From contig JACKAA010000004.1 in assembly GCA_020635275.1 (NCBI GenBank), positions 248,001 through 312,000 on the forward strand: DNA of 64,000 bases, read 5' to 3'. Under the pieces are notes generated by a model that worked only from the letters and a program-made list of their open reading frames with translations, was not told the origin of the DNA and did no database searches. Origin of the DNA: Ignavibacteriales bacterium (GTDB taxonomy: Bacteria; Bacteroidota; Ignavibacteria; Ignavibacteriales; Melioribacteraceae). Below are positions 35,089 to 44,385 of this stretch, piece by piece. Position numbers and translations under genes: made by a program. Each line of letters begins with the position of its first letter. The first letter of the stretch is position 1.

Positions 35089-37068
35089 CTAAACTGAAGC
35101 TAAACTTTGCTTAATCCAATTTTCTAATCCACCGGCTATAACTAATTCTTGCGCTGCTGAGCCAACTGGAGCAAATGAATAATTTTTATTATCAAATTTT
35201 AGTTCAGAATTAATAAAATCAATATCCGCTGAAATATTTGTTGCAACAGTTAACTTACTGTTACCATATTTATTTTTTAGGTAATCAATTAGTTCTGGGA
35301 TTTCAATCACTAAGTATCCATTGTTTAGCGCGTTTCTTTTGTAAGTCTGACTTGCAGAACCAACTATCACTAATTGAATTCCTCTATATTTTAATGCAGT
35401 TGCAGCTTGCTCGCGTGAGCTTCCAGTTCCAAAATTATAACCACCAACTAAAACATCACCAACTTTAGCTAATGATTGAAACTCCGGATCATAATTTTCC
35501 ATTGCAACTTTTGCTTGGTCTTCCGGTTTGAAATCATCCACATAAGTATATTTGCCGGGATAAATTCCATCAGTATTTAAGTTATCTTGATGACAGAAAA
35601 TAATATCGCCGGAAATTTTCTCCGGAAATCCTTTAAGAATTTTTATTTTAGCGGCTGCTCGTTTTTTTGGTTTATTGATTTTTATATCAGCTACTATTTC
35701 TTTTTGCTCATTAAAATTAAAATCGATTTTACCTTTTAATGCGGAATAAGCCACTACTGCAGGAGATGCTAAATAGGCTTGAGCATTTGGTGAGCCCATT
35801 CTTCCTTTAAAGTTTCTATTAGTTGCGGATATTCCAACTTCACCATCTTCAAGTAATCCGATTCCCAAACCAATACAAGGTCCGCATCCGGGTGGAAGGG
35901 GAGTTGCGCCAGCTTCAATTAGTGCTTGCCAATCTCCGCGCTTTTCACTTTCTGCTTGAACTTCACTTGAAGCTGCGGCAATATAAAAATTTACTCCAAC
36001 TGCAATTTTATTTCCTTTTAATACATTTGCCGCTTCAGTAATATCATCTAATCTGCTATTTACGCAAGAAACCAAATATGCTTTATTGATTTTAATTTCT
36101 TTATTGCTAAGCTCAGAAACTGAATTCATTACTTTGACTGAGTTTGGTCCCGAAACCATTGGCTGAATTGAACTTAGATCAATTGAAATTTCTTTTGCAA
36201 AATATGCATCTTCATCAGCCTTTAGATTTGGCATTTCAGATTTTAATTCATCAATTCTATTTTGATTTAATCTTGGATGTCCACCATTTCCATCAACATC
36301 AGAAGGAACACCGGCTAGTCCACGATTTTTGATAAACTCTGAGCGGTTTACTAACCACTGAATTGTAATTTCATCAATTGGGAAAACACCGCCGAGCGCG
36401 CCCCATTCGGTTGTCATATTCGCAATTGTTAGTCTTTGATCAATATTTAAATTTTTAATTCCATCGCCGGTAAATTCAATAATATGATTTAATACTTCAT
36501 CATTGTTGAAATATCCGCATAGAGCAATTATCAGATCTTTGCCAACAACTCCATTTTGTAATTTCCCATTCAATTCAACTTTTGCAATTGGAGGAATTTC
36601 CCACCAAGTTTTTCCGGTCGCCCAAATTCCCGCAGCATCAGTCCGAACAACAGGCGTACCTAAAACTCCTAATCCTCCATACATATTTGAGTGACTATCC
36701 GAAGCAACAACAACAGTTCCGGGCCAAGCATAACCTTCTTCACACATAATTTGGTGACCAATGCCTCTGCCAGCAGGATAAAAATCAGCACCAACTGATT
36801 TAGAAAATTCTTCAATCTTTTTATACTTTTCTAAATTAGCTTCACTTTTATCTTGAATGTTATGATCAAGTGTGTGAACAACTTGTCGTGGATTTGCTAA
36901 TTTAGTTGCGCCAATTGATTTGAATTTTGGAATTACTGCACCGGTATTATCGTGTGTCATTACATGAGCTGGTCTGATAGAAAGAATATCACCGCTTTGT
37001 ACTTTTTGATTTTCTTCTAATCCAACTGCAAATTTTTGAACGATTTTTTCTGTTAGGTTTTGGCTCAT
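35089..37068 (-). CDS. Aconitase-family hydratase, homoaconitase-like
   Basis: The product has 659 residues from ATG 37068, which has a GGAG site; a TTG at 37089 is also in frame but less likely. Domains 1-3 carry the [4Fe-4S] cysteines (SCVNSR, and PPGCGPCIG), and the C-terminal swivel domain has GTGSSREQAATALKYRG. Several stretches (GADFYPAGRGIGHQIMCEEG, VVRTDAAGIWATGKTWWEIP, EVGISATNRNFKGRMGS) read like fungal-type homoaconitase. With isocitrate-dehydrogenase-like and citrate lyase genes next door, aconitate hydratase of the TCA cycle is the simplest role; homoaconitate is the alternative. The upstream neighbour is a decayed four-helix-bundle element. Confidence 0.92.
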   Translation of the reverse strand: MSQNLTEKIVQKFAVGLEENQKVQSGDILSIRPAHVMTHDNTGAVIPKFKSIGATKLANPRQVVHTLDHNIQDKSEANLEKYKKIEEFSKSVGADFYPAGRGIGHQIMCEEGYAWPGTVVVASDSHSNMYGGLGVLGTPVVRTDAAGIWATGKTWWEIPPIAKVELNGKLQNGVVGKDLIIALCGYFNNDEVLNHIIEFTGDGIKNLNIDQRLTIANMTTEWGALGGVFPIDEITIQWLVNRSEFIKNRGLAGVPSDVDGNGGHPRLNQNRIDELKSEMPNLKADEDAYFAKEISIDLSSIQPMVSGPNSVKVMNSVSELSNKEIKINKAYLVSCVNSRLDDITEAANVLKGNKIAVGVNFYIAAASSEVQAESEKRGDWQALIEAGATPLPPGCGPCIGLGIGLLEDGEVGISATNRNFKGRMGSPNAQAYLASPAVVAYSALKGKIDFNFNEQKEIVADIKINKPKKRAAAKIKILKGFPEKISGDIIFCHQDNLNTDGIYPGKYTYVDDFKPEDQAKVAMENYDPEFQSLAKVGDVLVGGYNFGTGSSREQAATALKYRGIQLVIVGSASQTYKRNALNNGYLVIEIPELIDYLKNKYGNSKLTVATNISADIDFINSELKFDNKNYSFAPVGSAAQELVIAGGLENWIKQSLASV

Positions 37069-37087
37069 TGATGCTCCGTCAAATTTC

Positions 37088-37507
37088 AAATGTGAAAAGT
37101 GAAATGCTATCTTAAAGATTTAATTAAATTAGATAACATTGCGAAAACTTTATTGAATTGTGGTTCAATATCTAAAATATTTTCTTTGCTTAAAAAGTTT
37201 AGTGCAATCAGAATTTCAATTTGAGAATCTATTTCAACAAGTGATGATCATGCAATTTCATAAAAACGTTTCCTTTCCAATTTAGAAGATCTTGCTGAAC
37301 CTTCGGATAGATTAGAAATAATAGAAACTGAAGCTCTATTTATTTGTGAAACTAATCCATATTTTTCTTCTTTTGGAAGTTATTCCGTTAAGAGATAAAT
37401 AGGTTTTACAAGAATCAGACTTTCATTCCACACCTCTAAATTCTTGTGATTAAGTTTCAACATAAATTTCACTCCTTTTCACTTTTGACGTTTGACATTT
37501 CACATTT
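37088..37507 (-). mobile_element. Inverted-repeat-bounded four-helix-bundle cassette
   Basis: This 420-bp segment carries one decayed gene. It is bounded on the plus strand by AAATGTGAAAAGTGAAATG (37088-37106) and, inverted, by a longer block ending GACATTTCACATTT (37475-37507). It fits tightly between the aconitase start region and the stop codon of the HD-domain gene. Mobility is inferred from the end symmetry only; no transposase is encoded. Confidence 0.45.
37107..37463 (-). pseudogene. Four-helix bundle (S23 / rRNA-intervening-sequence) protein, inactivated
   Basis: There are 119 codons in one frame after AAAGGAG and ATG 37463. It reads MLKLNHKNLEVWNESLILVK, then LPKEEKYGLVSQINRASVS and NLSEGSARSSKLER, a clear match to the four-helix bundle family (K-L-VW--A--L; P--E-YGL--QI-RA-VSI-SN--EG--R). 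TAA at codon 28 and TGA at codon 72 interrupt it, with no frameshift. Inactivation by point mutation is therefore fairly recent. Confidence 0.8.
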
Positions 37508-38051
37508 ATACTTTCAAACACTTTGCATCTTGAAACGGCTCAAAGCTAACAAAATCAGCATGATGAACAATTATTGATTCTATTGTTCGTTTTCCTAAAT
37601 CACCTTCTTTTGAGTGATATGCAATTATATGCTGAATATCAAAAGGTAACCCAAATCTATCAGCAATTGAAGCACCGCTAAACGGATGTCTTAATAATTT
37701 GCCATCACGACTAGTGCCCAATTTCCCGTCAATCATTTTATATTCTAAAAGCTTACCAACATCAATTAGAATTGCACCGGAGATTAAATAATCCCAGTTA
37801 ATTTTTAATTTAAAATTTCCTTCCATTCTTTTAGCTATATCAATTGAAAGCTGAACGGCAGTTCTTTTGTGATTCATAAAAGTAATATCACAATTGTCTA
37901 TCAACAAACTGAATGGAATTTTCTCCAAATCTTCCGGTTCAAGAGGTGAATGTTCGATTGCATATTCCCAACATTGATATGTCTTTTCTTTTATATCTGA
38001 ATCTTTGATTAGCTCAATTTCCGGCCAAATTTGTTTTATTTTATTGCGCAT
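37506..38051 (-). CDS. HD-fold protein with altered HD motif
   Basis: The product has 181 residues. The layout of an HD-domain phosphohydrolase is plain: MNHKRTAVQLSIDIAKRM with His61, then GAILIDVGKLLEYK, RHPFSGASIADRFGLP, IIAYHSKEGDL and VHHADFVSFE. In the signature doublet the histidine is replaced by isoleucine (Ile96-Asp97, where active members have His-Asp). One metal ligand is missing, so catalysis may be lost or changed. It lies between the aconitase and isocitrate-dehydrogenase-like genes; a regulatory or binding role is possible. Confidence 0.8.
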   Translation of the reverse strand: MRNKIKQIWPEIELIKDSDIKEKTYQCWEYAIEHSPLEPEDLEKIPFSLLIDNCDITFMNHKRTAVQLSIDIAKRMEGNFKLKINWDYLISGAILIDVGKLLEYKMIDGKLGTSRDGKLLRHPFSGASIADRFGLPFDIQHIIAYHSKEGDLGKRTIESIIVHHADFVSFEPFQDAKCLKV

Positions 38052-38078
38052 AAGTGATCCATTAAATTTCGAAAAATA

Positions 38079-38108
38079 GATTCCGGCTTAATGCATACCG
38101 GAATGACA
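38079..38108. repeat. Half copy of palindromic repeat
   Basis: ATTCCGG and CCGGAAT form a 7-bp stem around an 11-base loop, followed by GACA. The frame GATTCC...GGAATGACA is shared with the right half of the element at 31592-31667. It lies between the isocitrate-dehydrogenase-like and HD-fold genes. Confidence 0.5.
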
Positions 38109-38119
38109 AAATGAGTTAT

Positions 38120-39307
38120 TTATCTAACTTCTAACTTCTCAATTACTGCATCTGTCATTTCTTGAGTTGTGCAGGCACCTTTTTCAAAAACATCTGCACC
38201 GCCGCGTAATTTCATCATATCGTAAGTTTTAACTTTGCCTTCCTCAATAACTTCTGCAATAGCTTTTCTAATTTTATCTGAAATTTCTTTTTCACCAATA
38301 TGATCAAGCATCATGCAAGCGCTTAAAAACATAGCAATAGGATTCACAATACTTGGTTTTAATTCTTCATATTTTGGGGCTGACCCATGAGTCGGTTCAA
38401 ACACAGCAACTTCTTCACCAATATTTGCTGAACAAGCAAAACCTAAACCTCCTATCAATCCGGCAAATCCATCACTAATAATATCACCAAACATATTTTC
38501 TGAAACTATTACTCCGTAGTTTTCCGGATTTTTTGTTAGCCACATCATTTGTGCGTCAATGTTTGTATCCCATAAATCAATGCCCGGATATTCTTTTGCA
38601 ATTTGTTTTCCTAATTTCATGAACATTCCTGATGTTTCTCTAAGAACATTTGGTTTTTCACAAATTGTAACATTTTTATATCCAAACTTTTTAGCATATT
38701 CAAATGCAGCACGGATTATTCTAGCAGTATATTTCTTTGTAACAATCCTTGTTGAGATAGCAATTTCTTCACTTGGAGCATCTTTGAAATTTTTCATTTT
38801 AGGATGAGTTTCTAATGCATCTCTAACTTGCTTTGGAGGATTGGTCCATTCAATTCCGCCATACATTCCTTCAGTATTTTGACGGAAGATTACTGTATCA
38901 ACTAAAGGTTCTTCAAATCCTCCTTTGCCATCTTTTCTAATAAAATTAAGAGGATTACCTTTAAAAGATTGGCATGGACGAATGCAAATATCCAAATCAA
39001 AATGTTGGCGTAAACCAACAATTGGACTAAAATACACATAACCTTTATCTTTTAATGATGGATCAAGTTCAGCATCTGCGGCATCTTTAGGTTTACTTGT
39101 TATAGCTCCAAACAATCCAATTTTGTGTTCAGCCAAAAGATCAATTGTTCTTTGCGGAAGGGCATTACCTTCTTTTTGCCAAAATTCCCAACCAATATCT
39201 CCGTGAACATAATTTGCTTTAAAACCTGCAGCATCCAACAATCTAATTGATTCAGGTAAAACTGTTTTGCCAATTCCATCACCTGGTAATGATACAATAG
39301 TTCTCAT
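38120..39307 (-). CDS. Isocitrate/isopropylmalate dehydrogenase family protein, probably isocitrate dehydrogenase
   Basis: The product has 395 residues. It carries beta-decarboxylating dehydrogenase signatures: LPGDGIGKTVLPES at the N-terminus, GLRQHFDLDICIRPCQSF with the substrate arginines, FRQNTEGMYGGIEW, the metal-site segment NMFGDIISDGFAGLIGGLG, and FEPTHGSAPKY for cofactor binding. The FRQNTEGMYGGIEW form is closer to isocitrate dehydrogenases than to LeuB. Context with the aconitase-family gene supports oxidation of isocitrate to 2-oxoglutarate, or its reversal. AAGGAAAA precedes the ATG. A homoisocitrate role cannot be excluded. Confidence 0.9.
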   Translation of the reverse strand: MRTIVSLPGDGIGKTVLPESIRLLDAAGFKANYVHGDIGWEFWQKEGNALPQRTIDLLAEHKIGLFGAITSKPKDAADAELDPSLKDKGYVYFSPIVGLRQHFDLDICIRPCQSFKGNPLNFIRKDGKGGFEEPLVDTVIFRQNTEGMYGGIEWTNPPKQVRDALETHPKMKNFKDAPSEEIAISTRIVTKKYTARIIRAAFEYAKKFGYKNVTICEKPNVLRETSGMFMKLGKQIAKEYPGIDLWDTNIDAQMMWLTKNPENYGVIVSENMFGDIISDGFAGLIGGLGFACSANIGEEVAVFEPTHGSAPKYEELKPSIVNPIAMFLSACMMLDHIGEKEISDKIRKAIAEVIEEGKVKTYDMMKLRGGADVFEKGACTTQEMTDAVIEKLEVR

Positions 39308-39402
39308 TAAAATTTTCCTTAATATTTATAAAAAATTAGTTAGTAAACTTAGACAGTCTTATATTATTTAGCAAGAAAATGCGTGAATTTTAGGATACAG
39401 AT

Positions 39403-41349
39403 TTACAATCTGTAATCAATCTGAAAGCTTATTCTATTATCTAAATTTCCAAAAATTTCTGAATTACCTGATCCTAATGATTTTTCATTTGGTTTAAATG
39501 TCTCAGAATATTTAAGATAGGTGTACAAATTGTTAGAAAATTTATAGTGAAGTAATAAATACCATCTTAATCCTTCACCAAATAATGCAAGGTTGGTCAT
39601 TACTCCTCTTATATCATTTTCAAATTCATAAACTCTGGAATTAAATGATTTTGTTTGAAAAAAAACTATTCTGGAAGTTAGATTTAATTGTTTGGTAAAC
39701 AACAATTTTATATCCTGTAAAAGTAAATAACCTTCTTCGTTTGTTTTATGCACTGAATATTTTACATATTCAATTCTGGATTTGCCATAAATATTTTTTG
39801 TCAGTTTATAATCTAATGTTGTTCTAACATTTAACTTTTCATTCTCACCAATTTCATCTTTAGAATCAAGAGCAATCATTTTTTCTTTTATTTCATCTTT
39901 AATTTTAAGTTTAAGGTTCACACCTTTAAAAATTTTATTTTCATAGTTGAATAAAAAATCATTTCCGTTAGAAGAAAACATATCTGAGTAAAAATTGAAG
40001 TAGTTAAATTTATAAATATCATAATAAATATTAAACTTGCCGTAGTCTGTTGTAATTCTTAATCCAAAATAATATCCGGTTTCATTTTGAGTATTGCTGC
40101 TTTCTCCAAATCCGGAGCTGTAAATATTAAAATAATTATTAGGATAATTTCTATACGAAGTAACGAATTGTACTGATTCATTTAATCCTAAATATAAACT
40201 GGTAATTGAAGCAAATGATTTCCCATTGTTAGAAATTTCACCAAGCAGATTTAGCTTATTATAGTAAAGATTATAGCTAAGTGAAGTGAAATTAAAATTT
40301 TTACCATTTAATGAATTATCTCCAAATTGCAAATTTTTATTAAAAGTATTTGAATAATGCAGAAGTCCGATATTTAAAAAGTTTTCTAAGGAATATTTAA
40401 CAGATCCACCAAAAGTCTTAGAATTCAGAGCATCAAATTTCGATTTTTCATTTTCTGTTCTGTGAAAACCAGTGTAAATTAAACTTGTTACGTTATCAAA
40501 TTCATCAATTGCTGCATCTTTTTTGTCGCTCGAAGCAAATGCAGTAAATGAAAAATTATTTAATGTTGATTGAACAGCTAATCCTCTGAAAAAATTATTT
40601 TCTTCTGAAGAAGTATGAGGTCTTATTCCTCTTCCTCTTTTACCGGAAGCATTTACTGCATCATTTCCTTTGGAGTAACCGTATGGACTCCAAACAGCCA
40701 GACCTTGACCAAATTCAAAATCAAAATCTCCTAAAATAATTTTATCAATTATTCCATCTGATTTATACTCAATAAATCCGGTAGTTAAATCAGTATAGGG
40801 TTTTTCACCGGCATCTTTTTCAATTAAAAATCGACCTTTAATTTCTCCGTAGCCAACACCAATTCTGTTATAAGATTTAAGTTTACTTCCTAAATAATTC
40901 CCATTTAAATATCCTTGTTCATTTTGCAAATCACTAATTGCTCGCGAATGAAAATTCACTGACAAGGAATTATCTTTTTTGGATTCATCAAATTTTATAA
41001 ATGGTTTTAACATTAACAATATGTCGGGATGAATACCTTTAATGGTCCGGAAATCTCCATAAGATCTGAAATATTTTTTTCTGTTTCTTTCTTTAATAAT
41101 TGTCTGTGCATCTTGTAAAGTAAGAAATGGAAGTTCTGTTAAATTTTCTAAAGTAGAAGAATTTATTTCAATTGGATTTGAAAGTAGACTATTAATAAGA
41201 TCGTAATTTGATCTATCTACATTATCTTCAAATAAATTTTCTTTAAGCTCAAAAATATTTTGATCAATAATTTCAGTTGTGTCAATTTGGGAAAATAAAA
41301 TTGAAGAAATGGAAAGCAAATATGTAATTATTTTAACAGTAATTTTCAT
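39403..41349 (-). CDS. Helix-hairpin-helix plus outer-membrane beta-barrel protein
   Basis: The product has 648 residues. The signal peptide (MKITVKIITYLLSISSILFSQ) is followed by a ComEA-like helix-hairpin-helix part (about 55-115, LTELPFLTLQDAQTIIKERN, IKGIHPDILLMLKPFI). About 500 residues of alternating aromatic/polar beta strands follow, ending ISFQIDYRL with a terminal aromatic-containing strand typical of barrels. Its start overlaps the stop of the PorV-like gene upstream by 4 bases. The function is unknown; the pair occurs as an envelope module. Confidence 0.75.
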   Translation of the reverse strand: MKITVKIITYLLSISSILFSQIDTTEIIDQNIFELKENLFEDNVDRSNYDLINSLLSNPIEINSSTLENLTELPFLTLQDAQTIIKERNRKKYFRSYGDFRTIKGIHPDILLMLKPFIKFDESKKDNSLSVNFHSRAISDLQNEQGYLNGNYLGSKLKSYNRIGVGYGEIKGRFLIEKDAGEKPYTDLTTGFIEYKSDGIIDKIILGDFDFEFGQGLAVWSPYGYSKGNDAVNASGKRGRGIRPHTSSEENNFFRGLAVQSTLNNFSFTAFASSDKKDAAIDEFDNVTSLIYTGFHRTENEKSKFDALNSKTFGGSVKYSLENFLNIGLLHYSNTFNKNLQFGDNSLNGKNFNFTSLSYNLYYNKLNLLGEISNNGKSFASITSLYLGLNESVQFVTSYRNYPNNYFNIYSSGFGESSNTQNETGYYFGLRITTDYGKFNIYYDIYKFNYFNFYSDMFSSNGNDFLFNYENKIFKGVNLKLKIKDEIKEKMIALDSKDEIGENEKLNVRTTLDYKLTKNIYGKSRIEYVKYSVHKTNEEGYLLLQDIKLLFTKQLNLTSRIVFFQTKSFNSRVYEFENDIRGVMTNLALFGEGLRWYLLLHYKFSNNLYTYLKYSETFKPNEKSLGSGNSEIFGNLDNRISFQIDYRL

Positions 41350-42158
41350 TCAGTAAAATTAATAATCAATCCAATTTGATGAGTCATTCCTAAATCTTGA
41401 TGTGAATTTATTGCATAATTTAAGTTCAAAAATAAGTAATTAATTCCAATTCCTGCTGAATAAATGTTCGGTTCATTTTGAATCCCAAATCTTAATGAAA
41501 AGAATTTTAAAACATCATATTCAACTCCACTTGATACGGAAATAGGAAAGTTTATTTCTTTGTAGACAGAAAGATGAATTTTAGCCTCTTTAATAATTTC
41601 ATAAGTTATTCCCGATCTGAAATTTGTAGTTAGTGGTGAATAATCTTTATTTCTGAGTGGATTATTTAGGACAAAACCAATTGCAAATTTGTTAGTAAGT
41701 AAAAATATACTACCAAGTGAAAAATTAAAAAAACCTGCATGGCCATAATTTTTTATGTTTAGTGTTTGATACATTCCGGAAACTCCAATTAAAAATCTTT
41801 TTGCAAAAATATTTGAGTAACCTAAATGTATTCTATTTTCTTTGTAAAGTTCAAATCCATAATTCATTGCTCCAACAGCAAAACTTCCAAAACTTGTTGG
41901 ATGTGATAAAGTTATAAAACCATTTGCCAATTCTTTCATACCAAAAGGGGAAGGCGAATAAAATATTCCAAATTGAGTTTTCCCAATTTTTGATAATCCG
42001 GCTGGATTTGTAAAAAGTGAAAAAGAATTATTTGCTGATGCAACATCTGAATGCGAAAGGGCAATTTGTTTTGCACCCGGTTGAAGTTGAGAGAATATAT
42101 TTATACTATGGAAAAGAAAAAAAGTGAAAAACAAATATTTCGTTTTATTGAAATACAT
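41346..42158 (-). CDS. PorV/PorQ-like outer-membrane protein
   Basis: The product has 270 residues. A signal peptide (about 1-23, ending FSQ) precedes QPGAKQIALSHSDVASANNS and FTNPAGLSKIGKTQFGIFYS, which follow the PorV/PorQ/FadL-like pattern (ARxxALGGA-VA-A-D-sA-f-NPAGLa). The rest is barrel strands ending QIGLIINFTE. It lies directly upstream of, and coupled with, the HhH-barrel gene. PorV proteins help move type IX substrates, but whether this one does is not shown. Confidence 0.72.
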   Translation of the reverse strand: MYFNKTKYLFFTFFLFHSINIFSQLQPGAKQIALSHSDVASANNSFSLFTNPAGLSKIGKTQFGIFYSPSPFGMKELANGFITLSHPTSFGSFAVGAMNYGFELYKENRIHLGYSNIFAKRFLIGVSGMYQTLNIKNYGHAGFFNFSLGSIFLLTNKFAIGFVLNNPLRNKDYSPLTTNFRSGITYEIIKEAKIHLSVYKEINFPISVSSGVEYDVLKFFSLRFGIQNEPNIYSAGIGINYLFLNLNYAINSHQDLGMTHQIGLIINFTE

Positions 42159-42376
42159 AAATCTTAAAAAATAAAAATATTCAATAAAATGTTAATTTAA
42201 GTCTTAATATATATTATTTTAAAAAGAATGTAAATATTTTGGAAACATTATTTCACCAAAATTGTAATAAATATAAATATGCTGAATATTGTAATAAACA
42301 GACGTAATAATAAAATTGAATTAGAATAAACAAATATTTATTTTCTATTTAATATTTCTTAAAAATCGGTAATAAT

Positions 42377-43258
42377 ATGAAGAAAGTACTTTTAATAATA
42401 TTTATTGCTTTTAGCAGTGTGTCATTTGCACAAGAACTTAATGCAAAAGTAACCGTAAATTATGAGCAGCTTAAAACTTCGGCCAAAGATAAATTGGTAG
42501 ATTTTGGAAGATATGTTGAAGATTATTTAAATAATAACAAATTTGCCGGGTCTAATTGGGAAGGCGATCCCATAAATTGTAATTTTTCAATATTTTTTAC
42601 ATCAGCCGGTGAAACAAGTTACGGTGCGCAAGTAGTGATTACAAGCCAAAGACCTGTTTATAACTCAGAAAATTCGTCTCTTATGCTTCTTGTTCAAGAT
42701 GGAAACTGGAATTTTGATTATTCGCAGAATCAGACATTTTATTTTAATCCTGCTGAATTCAATCCTTTATTAAGTTTTTTAGATTATTATGCTTATGTAA
42801 TTATTGGCTTAGACATGGATTCTTATGTTCCTCAAGGGGGAACTGAATACTTTAACAGAGCTTCTGACATAGCTATTTTGGGATCAAACAGCGGAGCTTC
42901 AAAAGGATGGGCTTTAGAAACATCATCTTACAATAAGAGAGGTTTAGTTGAGGATTTACTGAGGTCGAATTTTCAGCAATTCAGAACAGATTTTTACGAT
43001 TATCATTATAATGGTTTGGATATAATGAATGAAGATAAAAAATCTGCCATTCATAATATTGTGAAATTAGTTAAAAATTTAGATGGAATTTATGATAAAA
43101 TAAGCAGAATGAATGTACTTATGAAAGTCTTCTTTGATACTAAGTATAAAGAAATATTTAACTATGTTAAAGATTATCCGGATAAATCAGTTTTACAGCT
43201 TTTAAAAAAGATTGATCCGGCACATATTTCAACATATGACCAAGGTTTAGATAACTAA
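42377..43258 (+). CDS. porD: DUF4835 protein, type IX secretion-associated PorD
   Basis: The product has 293 residues. The signal peptide ends FAQ (about 19). DUF4835/PorD signatures are NKFAGSNWEGDPINCNFSIF, FNPLLSFLDYYAYVIIGLD and YFNRASDIAILGSNSGASKGW. PorD is an envelope protein needed with the type IX secretion machinery in Bacteroidota. Its presence fits the sorting-domain protein encoded at 33330-34994. It is divergent from the PorV-like gene and its stop overlaps that of the acyltransferase on the other strand by 4 bases. Confidence 0.88.
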   Translation: MKKVLLIIFIAFSSVSFAQELNAKVTVNYEQLKTSAKDKLVDFGRYVEDYLNNNKFAGSNWEGDPINCNFSIFFTSAGETSYGAQVVITSQRPVYNSENSSLMLLVQDGNWNFDYSQNQTFYFNPAEFNPLLSFLDYYAYVIIGLDMDSYVPQGGTEYFNRASDIAILGSNSGASKGWALETSSYNKRGLVEDLLRSNFQQFRTDFYDYHYNGLDIMNEDKKSAIHNIVKLVKNLDGIYDKISRMNVLMKVFFDTKYKEIFNYVKDYPDKSVLQLLKKIDPAHISTYDQGLDN

Positions 43259-44376
43259 AGAGCTTTTTCGTAGATTCTGTACTTTTTATAAATTCGGCCG
43301 TTCATAGTTTCAGCACCGCGATTCATCATTGTGTTATCTTCAAGAATCCAGCTTGCTTCACCTTGCATAATTCCGTGTTTAGCGGCCCTTAATAAACATT
43401 CGTAATATAAAAGTCCATCAATTCCTTTTTTCTGATATTCAGGAATTACACCCAAAGCTATTACTCGTGCCCATGTTATTTTTTTCTTTTGTGTGTACAA
43501 TTTTAAAAATTGGAATGGAAATAGTCTGCCTTTCATTGTTTTAAAAATTTCATTATAATCGGGCATTGCCAAAACAACACCAATCGGTTCATTATTTACT
43601 TCGGCAAAAAAAACTAAATCCGGATTTATAAGCGGTTTTAAATCTTTTGCGGCAGCATCAATTTCTGCATCGGACATTGGTATAAATCCCCAATTTGCAG
43701 CCCAAGTTTTGTTGTATATTATCTTAAAAATTTCAAGCTCATCCTGAAAATTTTTCATATTTACGGGTCTGATATTAATTCCATATCTTGTTTTAACAAT
43801 TTCAGAAACCCGCTTTATTTTTTCATTTTTACTCATTTCTTTATTTTGAATATCATAAGCGTATAAATCTTTAGCTTTTTTAAAGCCGTAACCATCAAAT
43901 AATTCAAGATAATATTTTGGATTGTATGACATTAAAAGTCGAGGCGAATCATCAAATCCTTCAATCAATGCTCCATATTCATCATTACTTGTGGGATTTG
44001 TGGGACCGCGCATGGCATCAAAGTTATGTTTTTTAAGCCAATTTTTTACTTTATCAAATAATTTATCGGCAACTTCTTGGTCGTTTATACATTCAAAAAA
44101 ACCAAAAAAACCAACATTTTCATTGTGAATTTTATTATGAAGATCATTTCTTATTGCAGCAATTCTTCCAACAGCTTCGCCATCTTTGAAAGCCATAAAC
44201 ATTTCAATCTCGCCGCTTTCTTTAAAAAATGGGTTTTTATTTTTATTGAGAATTTTCAATTTATCCATAAAAAGCGGCGGCACCCAATGCGGATCGTTTT
44301 TATAGATTTTAAATGCAAATTTTAGAAATTTTTTAATTTCACTTTCATTTATTTTCTCAACAGTAATATTTCCCAT
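43255..44376 (-). CDS. GNAT-fold acyltransferase, candidate bacterial ceramide synthase
   Basis: The product has 373 residues from ATG 44376, which follows GGAG; a further in-frame ATG at 44400 lies inside the terminator stem and is rejected. Features are a YghO-like N-terminal half (FAFKIYKNDPHWVPPLF, MRGPTNPTSNDEYGALIEGF) and a C-terminal GNAT segment (VIALGVIPEYQKKGIDGLLY, the acyl-CoA-binding Q-x-x-G-x-G/D region). The neighbouring gene encodes a serine-palmitoyltransferase-like enzyme and the next a divergent NAD-dependent epimerase-like reductase. The same trio makes ceramide in other bacteria, where the N-acylating enzyme is a GNAT protein. N-acylation of a sphingoid base is inferred from this context. 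Confidence 0.8.
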   Translation of the reverse strand: MGNITVEKINESEIKKFLKFAFKIYKNDPHWVPPLFMDKLKILNKNKNPFFKESGEIEMFMAFKDGEAVGRIAAIRNDLHNKIHNENVGFFGFFECINDQEVADKLFDKVKNWLKKHNFDAMRGPTNPTSNDEYGALIEGFDDSPRLLMSYNPKYYLELFDGYGFKKAKDLYAYDIQNKEMSKNEKIKRVSEIVKTRYGINIRPVNMKNFQDELEIFKIIYNKTWAANWGFIPMSDAEIDAAAKDLKPLINPDLVFFAEVNNEPIGVVLAMPDYNEIFKTMKGRLFPFQFLKLYTQKKKITWARVIALGVIPEYQKKGIDGLLYYECLLRAAKHGIMQGEASWILEDNTMMNRGAETMNGRIYKKYRIYEKAL

Positions 44377-44385
44377 TTGATCTCC

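Noticed and set aside
35089..39307. A lysine alpha-aminoadipate (homocitrate) gene set
   Set aside because: The aconitase is homoaconitase-like, but no homocitrate synthase or LysW-type genes are present, and the dehydrogenase motif FRQNTEGMYGGIEW fits isocitrate better.
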